A DNA stretch of 64,000 bases from Aurantiochytrium sp. KH105 (taxonomy: Eukaryota; Sar; Bigyra; Thraustochytrida; Thraustochytriidae). Made by a program: the position numbers and the translations under genes. Shown here piece by piece: positions 59,101-64,000 of this stretch. The notes beneath the pieces were generated by a model that saw only the letters and a program-made list of their open reading frames with translations, did not search any database and was not told the origin of the DNA. The stretch's first letter is position 1. Every line of letters starts with the position of its first letter. The DNA lies in contig BGKB01000129.1 of the NCBI GenBank assembly GCA_003116975.1, forward strand, positions 62,001 to 126,000, given 5' to 3'.

Positions 59101-62100
59101 AGCTCACAGGAAGCAGCACGCGCCTCGGCAAGTTCGCCCTGGACGCTTTGGAGCTGGGACTCGAGTGTGTTCTTCTCCGCGCGGAGTCGGCTTGCGGCCG
59201 ACTCGTGCTTTTCGATCTCGCCATATGCCTCCTCTAGTTCGGCATCCGTCCGCTCACGCAGGCTTGCAAATTCATCCTTGCTCTCCTGAAGTTTCACCTC
59301 CAAGGCGGCTTGCGTCTGCTTCACGAGCTCAAGTTGCGTACGCGCCTGCGCCTCGCCCTTGCTGTCCGTCTCAACCTTGTCTTCGCTGGCAGTGAGCTCC
59401 ACCTGGGCAAGCAAGCCGTCAACGACGAGACCAATCACTTCTTGAGCGTGCTCAGCAAGAGTCTCCGCCCGCTCTTGGCAAGCTGCATCGAGGTCGCTCT
59501 GAAGAGTGCGCGTCTCAGCACTGCGTGTTTCTAATTCGTTTTCCAAGTCTTCGTGAGTAGCGCGCGAAGCCGCAAGCGTGGCTTCAAGTTCAGCGTGTCC
59601 TTCGCGGAGGTCGGCAACTTCTTGACGAGCATTCTCGATTTGGGCATTGAAGATCTCGCGCACCTTGGTTACAAGCTCAGTGACATCAATCTCATCACCC
59701 TCTGCGTCACTGTCCTCTTGGTCAGTGCACGCCTCGAGTGCAGCCTTGACTTCTTCCAGCTTGGATTTGGTCCCTTGCGCCTCAACCTGTGCCGTTTCAA
59801 GTTCCGCACGGGACGCAGCAAATTTAGCTTCCAGCTCGGCATGGTCCCCGCGGAGTCCTGCGGCTTCAACTCGAGCTGCTTCAACCTGCGACTGCAGAGC
59901 ATCCCGAATGGCAGCGACAAGTTCCACGGCGTCCGAGGTCGTGTCTTCCTTCATGCCAGCACAGGTGGCAAGGGCAGACTTGACGGCGTCAAGCTTGGCA
60001 CGTGTCTCTTCTGCCTCGGTCTTGGTTGTCGTAAGTGCAGCAATACTGCTCTCCTTATCGAGTTCCGACTGTACGAGGACATCCTCCATGTGCTCAAGTT
60101 TGGCGCGAAGCGCCTCCTCTTGCGCACGGGCCTCCTCGAGCTTGGCCTCGATTTGCTTTGTGGACGATTCCCGCTCGCTCGACTCCGATTCGTTGTGGGC
60201 TTCAAGGGCGTCCACCTTGGCTTGAAGACTCGACACCTTGGCTTTTTCCTCTTCGAGGGCCAGCTCGATCGCCCGTGTTGCGGCTCCGTGTGCCTCGGCT
60301 TCCTTGACGGCATCGTCAATGCGCTTCTGGAAAGATGCCTGCTCGGCAGCGATTGATTCAAGAAGTGCTGCCTCATCCTCCTTCATCTGCTTGGCAGCGT
60401 GCTCGAGCTTTTCGATTTGCGCGTCTTTGGCCTTGCACAAGTCCTTGAGCTCTTCCATTTCCTCTCCAAGATCATGCGATTGCATGGATCGCTCCTCGAG
60501 CAGTGCGCGAATTTGTTCCTTGGATGCCTTGAACTGCTCGGCCTCACGCTCGAGCTGCGCCTTCGTCTCTTCTAAAAAGGCTGCGAGCTCGGCGCACTCT
60601 GTCTCGCGTGCAGACTTTTCTGCGCGAAGGGCGTCCATCTCTGCCTCAAGTGCTGCGGTGGCCTCCTCAAAGGCCTCTCCCGACATATTTGTTTGAGTCT
60701 CCTTGTGCTCATCGAGCACAAGCGGGCTCAACGGACCGGTACCGACGTCGCGAGTTTCTCCGGGGAGCTCGCACACGAGAGCGCCGGAATCAGATGAACG
60801 GCGTTGCTTTCCTGGAGGCGATTTGAGTACAGCCAAGTCGTCTGTTGCCGAGTTTGTGGCGGCCTTGGAAGCGTCAACGCTAATGGCGGAAGGCTCTTTC
60901 TTGTTGGCGGCCAGAATTTTGGAGCCAAAGTCTCCCGGACACCAAGTTTCGCGCTGTTTGCGCTTTCTGCGCGACTTCCTGTTGATCATGTTTTCACACA
61001 CAGCAGCCTCGACGTCACCACCTGCTGCCGCTGCAAGAGCAGCGGCCTCTTCCTCATCGTCAGAGTCAGCAGTACCGGCGGCAACCCCACCACCGAGCAC
61101 GAGCAGACGCTTGAGGCTTCGAATTTTGTTCTGGAGAGATGACTGTTCAGCATTGGCGGCCTGTTGCGAGGCAAGCGCATTGCGAAGCTCCTGAATCGTG
61201 CGTTTGAGCTTGCGCATCTCGCCCTCGCCATCGAGGACTTCGTTCACTACCGCTCGCGTGCGAATCTGCTTGGCGCGGCTTGCAAAGCTGAGCGTGCTTC
61301 GCGTTTCTTCCAGGTACTTGGATGCAGGCGTGATGCAGCACACGATGGCGGTGCGGCAATTGCCGGCCAGTGAAGGCTGGAGGATCTGCGTGAGCTTGCT
61401 GTCGCGCCAGTTAATGTAGCCAGCTTTGTTGCGCGAGTTGGCCAGCATGGAGATGACCCGCGAGAGGGTGAGCAGACTGCGATTAATGTTGCCTCCCTCC
61501 TTGAGTCGGCCACCCTCGGCGCCAGTTGCGCGGGCGTTTTCTGAGCCGGCAAGATCGACGAGATTGAGCCTTCCAACAAGAATGCCAAAGCGATAGTCGC
61601 TCTCCGAGGAGGCACGGCGGTTCGCGTGTTTTTCGACCATGCCTCCGGTGGACCTGCGCCCCTCGACGTTGCTCATATCATTGTTTTCGGCGTCCTGCGC
61701 CTGGTCTTGGTCTTGCATGGCACGCGTGTCGCGCATCTCCACATTGAGCGTAAAGATGGTGTGCGAACGGCTCGATTTGAGGTTCATGTTTGTCTCGCCG
61801 ACGTGCCGTCGGCGCTCGCCTTCTTCCTTGGCCTGCAAGAGCTCCTCGACAGAGACGATGGACTTCATTTCGAGGTTGTCCACGAAGAAACCCCTGTCGC
61901 GGTCTTCGCGAATGCGCAAGTTGGCGTCGCTATCAGTAAGTAGATCCTTGACTTGCTCGTTGAAGATTTCAATGTACGACACATGGAGAAGGAACTGATA
62001 ATGGGGCTTGCAAGCGATTTCTTCGAACACCTGCGCTGCCGCAAGCTCGAGAATACCGGGAGAACTCTGTTCACCCTGCATCGTGTACGTCTTACCGGAT

Positions 62101-62390
62101 GCCGTCTGGCCGTAAGCGAAGACGGTGCCGTTCATGCCCTGAAGCACGGAGGACACGAGGCCATTTGCGACCTTGTCATAGACTTGACGCGTGCTGGTCT
62201 TGCTGTCAAAGACATTGTCAAAGGTATGCATGCTGCTCTGGCCTTCATTGACGGAGTAGATCGAGTTCCCGTCGACGACTTTCCACACATCCTGACAGTT
62301 TTGCTTGGTCTCCTTGCTGTTGAGCGGTCGCACGCGCAGAGAGACTGAGATGGACTCCTCGATCCCGTCCTCTTCGGCAAGGGATGCCAT
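56172..62390 (-). CDS. Kinesin-7 / CENP-E-like motor with very long coiled-coil tail
   Basis: A 2072-residue plus-end microtubule motor candidate, single exon. The N-terminal motor (about 10-400) has the P-loop GQTASGKTYTM, switch I NLKSSRSHTIF, switch II LVDLAGSENA and the microtubule-binding RDSKLTQILQPSLAGN. GETNMN before switch I favours kinesin-7. An Asp/Ser-rich insertion of about 50 residues (QDQDQAQDAENND...) sits after switch I where CENP-E is short. A neck with KLKRTIQELRNAL leads into about 1450 residues of near-continuous coiled coil rich in Glu, Ala and Lys. The basic C-terminus (about 1990-2072, SK/SR-rich) could bind kinetochore or microtubules. The family predicts chromosome congression in mitosis. 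The tail is not conserved enough to prove CENP-E orthology. Confidence 0.9.
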   Translation of the reverse strand: MASLAEEDGIEESISVSLRVRPLNSKETKQNCQDVWKVVDGNSIYSVNEGQSSMHTFDNVFDSKTSTRQVYDKVANGLVSSVLQGMNGTVFAYGQTASGKTYTMQGEQSSPGILELAAAQVFEEIACKPHYQFLLHVSYIEIFNEQVKDLLTDSDANLRIREDRDRGFFVDNLEMKSIVSVEELLQAKEEGERRRHVGETNMNLKSSRSHTIFTLNVEMRDTRAMQDQDQAQDAENNDMSNVEGRRSTGGMVEKHANRRASSESDYRFGILVGRLNLVDLAGSENARATGAEGGRLKEGGNINRSLLTLSRVISMLANSRNKAGYINWRDSKLTQILQPSLAGNCRTAIVCCITPASKYLEETRSTLSFASRAKQIRTRAVVNEVLDGEGEMRKLKRTIQELRNALASQQAANAEQSSLQNKIRSLKRLLVLGGGVAAGTADSDDEEEAAALAAAAGGDVEAAVCENMINRKSRRKRKQRETWCPGDFGSKILAANKKEPSAISVDASKAATNSATDDLAVLKSPPGKQRRSSDSGALVCELPGETRDVGTGPLSPLVLDEHKETQTNMSGEAFEEATAALEAEMDALRAEKSARETECAELAAFLEETKAQLEREAEQFKASKEQIRALLEERSMQSHDLGEEMEELKDLCKAKDAQIEKLEHAAKQMKEDEAALLESIAAEQASFQKRIDDAVKEAEAHGAATRAIELALEEEKAKVSSLQAKVDALEAHNESESSERESSTKQIEAKLEEARAQEEALRAKLEHMEDVLVQSELDKESSIAALTTTKTEAEETRAKLDAVKSALATCAGMKEDTTSDAVELVAAIRDALQSQVEAARVEAAGLRGDHAELEAKFAASRAELETAQVEAQGTKSKLEEVKAALEACTDQEDSDAEGDEIDVTELVTKVREIFNAQIENARQEVADLREGHAELEATLAASRATHEDLENELETRSAETRTLQSDLDAACQERAETLAEHAQEVIGLVVDGLLAQVELTASEDKVETDSKGEAQARTQLELVKQTQAALEVKLQESKDEFASLRERTDAELEEAYGEIEKHESAASRLRAEKNTLESQLQSVQGELAEARAASCELQAQMKSAADAAEAATASQASSEDVQRRFGQLQLKFNLTSQELDKASSKLEETETAMKELRNRAERDAEQATRELEGLQKELENAQKAEGQLRGELTEATSAVGRAAHERDNLVQELKERLAHEREAFEVKLRETEAAHAQAGAAGSGETEALHASIQALERKVTQLKEDLAQERESASHHRERSSELEESVEQLETKLAAASNSDLEEELKALQNDLAAAKTKEAEAVADADEARKRLEKQRENVKMIQDECEVQAQRAQDLETAAESAREAITKAETEAEELRCTNKELVDKITELRFEASQQEASAADSSAQVEKVESLEAEVASLKAELETKASANAEAEAKLRADLAEVSAKLAEQGAGNEDSLLERIADLETTIEEGAAAENELKTKIASLEESLTNVSSENANTETELKAKVAELESQLESAAESESTAAASQEEKSKLEAQVASLQGELETLSAEKEVVAATEEQLRTQIADLESRLESATTGNNAATEELEARIAELKAEAATLVNEKQRADALEEALLDKESKISTLKREAKEAGAAVPELRAQLEARDTEIESAKEDAEKIAASMRAMEEELAALRKELPEVTCAANERIESLQVAIKEREAHVAQLREEVSKASQNAEAASQIAVLEEQLTKSQARIQKLEKVKFTQELAEKYKKARDDQKKLKEVRVRLAEVESANISLRESQEKLRERIRSEAHLREVSGVVRRSAKMFGIHEDIAPAEFVSMVSKRLLSTISERDQFEAEVRALERQDSASNDASEKLEVLQSKYVAAENARVTLEARLGELADASAKADATSSRREEALREANKALEARVAALEASQRAASDESDKGKEDLLAQIEEHKSNIRFLEKENLDLMVDLRKLRDRAASHALETAAAPSAKPTNTNTNTKRPAAVSGKIPLAGIEANTLTANESPAVNARKPRGKSITSEMGSKTPVSVARSSRSSTRNENAPLNDNAAECNQQ

Positions 62391-63220
62391 TCTTGCTCAC
62401 TTGCTCGTCCTCGCGAACGATCTGCCGCTGCTCCTGCTGCTGCGTCGGAGAGTTCGGTCTCCTCGCTCCCAGCTACACGTTCGCGCGAGCTTGCTGCGGC
62501 ACGCTCGTCACTCTCGCAGGCTCTGCCGATGAAACTGGTATGCTCTGTGCTCGTGCGAGGCAGGAGAGGCCAAAGGTAAAAGCTCAGCAAGCGAGGGCCG
62601 GCGGTTATTGGGTTCGCGGGAGCGCGATAGGGGGGCGATAGGGGAATGAATGAATGTTTAAAGGCCAGCAAATGGAGGGAGAAAGCACGGAAGGGAAAGG
62701 AGAAGAGGAGAAGGGAGGGCTGCTCTCCTGGTGCGATTCTCCCTCTCTGTCTGGCTAGTCGTCTGGCTGAGCGGGAGCGAATGGGCTCTTTTTCTAGGTG
62801 CGAAATTCCGAAAACCGCCGAGTGTTCGAATTGTGAAAATGGGTTTCGCAAGAACCGTTACGCATTTTTGCTGTAGTAGGCGCAAAGCGTGTCCACTGAT
62901 GTGAGAGAGACCTGATTGACTGGTGACACGGCAAGCACAATTAGGTATTATGAGATGGGTTCCGTGTTATTTGGTGACTCGATAAGGCGAGAGGCAGAGG
63001 CATAAGATGACCACACGGAGTAGGCCTAGAGAAAAAGGACCAGTGAGATGCATGAGCAAGAGGGATAGAAAAATGGACCATCCGCATAAAGTTGTTTATG
63101 TTTCCCTAGAGGGCCTCTCTTTCCCTCCTCGTTCGGGCTGACTGACAGAAGAAGAAGAAGAAGAAGAAGAAGATCGTGAGACCGGGCACAGAAAGACTGT
63201 CACGAAGGCAGGCAGGTTGT
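62391..63220. other. Intergenic region: kinesin promoter and adenylate kinase 3' flank
   Basis: No gene is seen. TAGGCCTA lies at 63021-63028. A (GAA)n tract lies at about 63150-63173, in the probable 3' UTR of adenylate kinase. Confidence 0.5.
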
Positions 63221-64000
63221 CTACTTGTTGGAGCCCATGGCAGACTTGATGTCGCCAAAGACCTTGTCGATGTCCTGGACAGCGTTGATGTTGGCCACGC
63301 GGTCGCCATAGTGCTCGAGGACCGGGCGGGTCTGCTCGTGGAAGGTGGCGAGGCGGTTGCGCAGGGTCTTCTCGTTGTCGTCGGGGCGCTGGATAAGGGG
63401 CTCGCCCGTGACGTCGTCCTTGCCCTCGGTCTTGGGAGGGTTGAACTTGACGTGGTAGCTGCGGCCACTGGCCTTGTGGATGCGGCGGCCGGTGATGCGC
63501 TCGACGAGGATCTCGTCATCGACCTCGAAGTTGACCACGGCGTCGATCTTCTCACCCTGCTGGGAGAGAACGTCGTCGAGCATCTTGGCCTGCTTGATGT
63601 TGCGGGGGAAGCCGTCGAGGAGGAAGCCCTTGGCGCACGCCGGGGTGTTGATGTTCTCCTTGATGAGACCCACGACGAGGTCATCGTCGACGAGGCCGCC
63701 GGCCTCCATGATGGACTTGGCCTTCTTGCCGAGGTCCGTGCCGGCCGAGACGGCGGCGCGGAGCATGTCACCGGTCGCAAGGTGGCATGCGCAGTAGTGG
63801 AAGCGGAGCTTCGGGCTCTGGGTGCCCTTGCCGCATCCTATTGTTCGCAGGTGAGGCGAAGTTGACGTGCGTCAGTCAGTCAGTCAGTCAGTCAGTCGAT
63901 CGCGCGTCTCCTTGTATTCTGGCCATATATCGCGCGGTACTTACCAGGGGGTCCAACAAGGATGGCACGGGTCTTGGTGCTCTTCTCCGCGCAGCGGACA
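63221..64000 (-). CDS. Adenylate kinase (AK2-type, long LID), 5' end outside the window
   Basis: Interconverts ATP plus AMP and 2 ADP. Exon 2 spans 63221-63837. Exon 1 ends at 63945 and runs off the window edge. The join restores the Walker A loop ILVGPPGCGKGTQ, with the intron inside a Gly codon. Further family marks are the AMP-site LATGDMLRAAV, GFLLDGFPRN, the LID-region RITGRRIH and KDDVTGEPLIQRPDDN, which is the long LID of eukaryotic AK2. About 223 residues are visible, matching the family minus its N-terminus. AK2 works in the mitochondrial intermembrane space or cytosol; the missing N-terminus prevents a choice. The residue before the core is AEKSTKTRA. Confidence 0.95.
63838..63944 (-). 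other. Intron of the adenylate kinase gene
   Basis: 107 bases, donor GTAAGT, acceptor AATAG, splitting the second Gly codon of the P-loop after its first base. It contains a (GTCA)n tract at about 63870-63898. Confidence 0.85.

Overview
The window looks like nuclear DNA of a GC-rich, intron-poor unicellular eukaryote. A labyrinthulomycete/thraustochytrid stramenopile is my best guess. This is inferred from gene style: long single-exon genes, a few short introns (71-107 bases) with GTAAGT/GTAAGC donors, tight head-to-head and tail-to-tail packing, and large multidomain signalling proteins. No marker sequence proves the taxon. There are no ribosomal RNA genes, CRISPR arrays or bacterial operons, and I found no convincing tRNA.

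Layout. 0.5-2.4 kb: a soluble fumarate reductase fused to cytochrome b5. 2.4-5.1 kb: no gene. 5.1-10.4 kb: a divergent pair, an IQ/WW/LRR/TPR scaffold protein and a coiled-coil protein. 10.7-19.8 kb: four minus-strand genes, namely a small secretory/membrane protein, a TCP11-family protein, a single-pass membrane kinase and an HDHD2-like HAD phosphatase. 20.5-24.0 kb: histidinol dehydrogenase, a GXWXG/DUF4334 protein and a three-exon FAM177-like gene that only appears after splicing. 24.6-27.8 kb: a RUN-RhoGAP-like-TLDc protein. 27.8-44.3 kb: a 16-kb gene-poor block full of short tandem repeats, interrupted by one unrecognised gene (37.1-38.3 kb) inside nested direct and inverted repeats. 44.3-46.7 kb: a three-repeat Myb protein. 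47.0-51.4 kb: a two-exon ankyrin-kinase-RING/RBR-like protein. 52.0-54.7 kb: a PHD/extended-PHD protein. 54.7-55.8 kb: a two-exon THUMPD1/TAN1 homologue. 56.2-62.4 kb: a kinesin-7/CENP-E-like motor. 63.2 kb to the edge: adenylate kinase, running off the window.

The genes do not form one pathway. They cover housekeeping metabolism (fumarate reductase, histidinol dehydrogenase, adenylate kinase), RNA modification (THUMPD1), chromatin and transcription (PHD, Myb), cell division and trafficking (kinesin, RUN/TLDc, TCP11), and signalling (two kinases). Five intergenic regions separate divergently transcribed genes and probably act as shared promoters. The most striking holds seven evenly spaced CGTGCACG palindromes between the HAD phosphatase and histidinol dehydrogenase genes.

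The points most worth follow-up are that palindrome array, the ankyrin-kinase-RBR fusion, the RUN-RhoGAP-TLDc combination with a displaced arginine finger, and the repeat-bounded unknown gene in the repeat-rich block.
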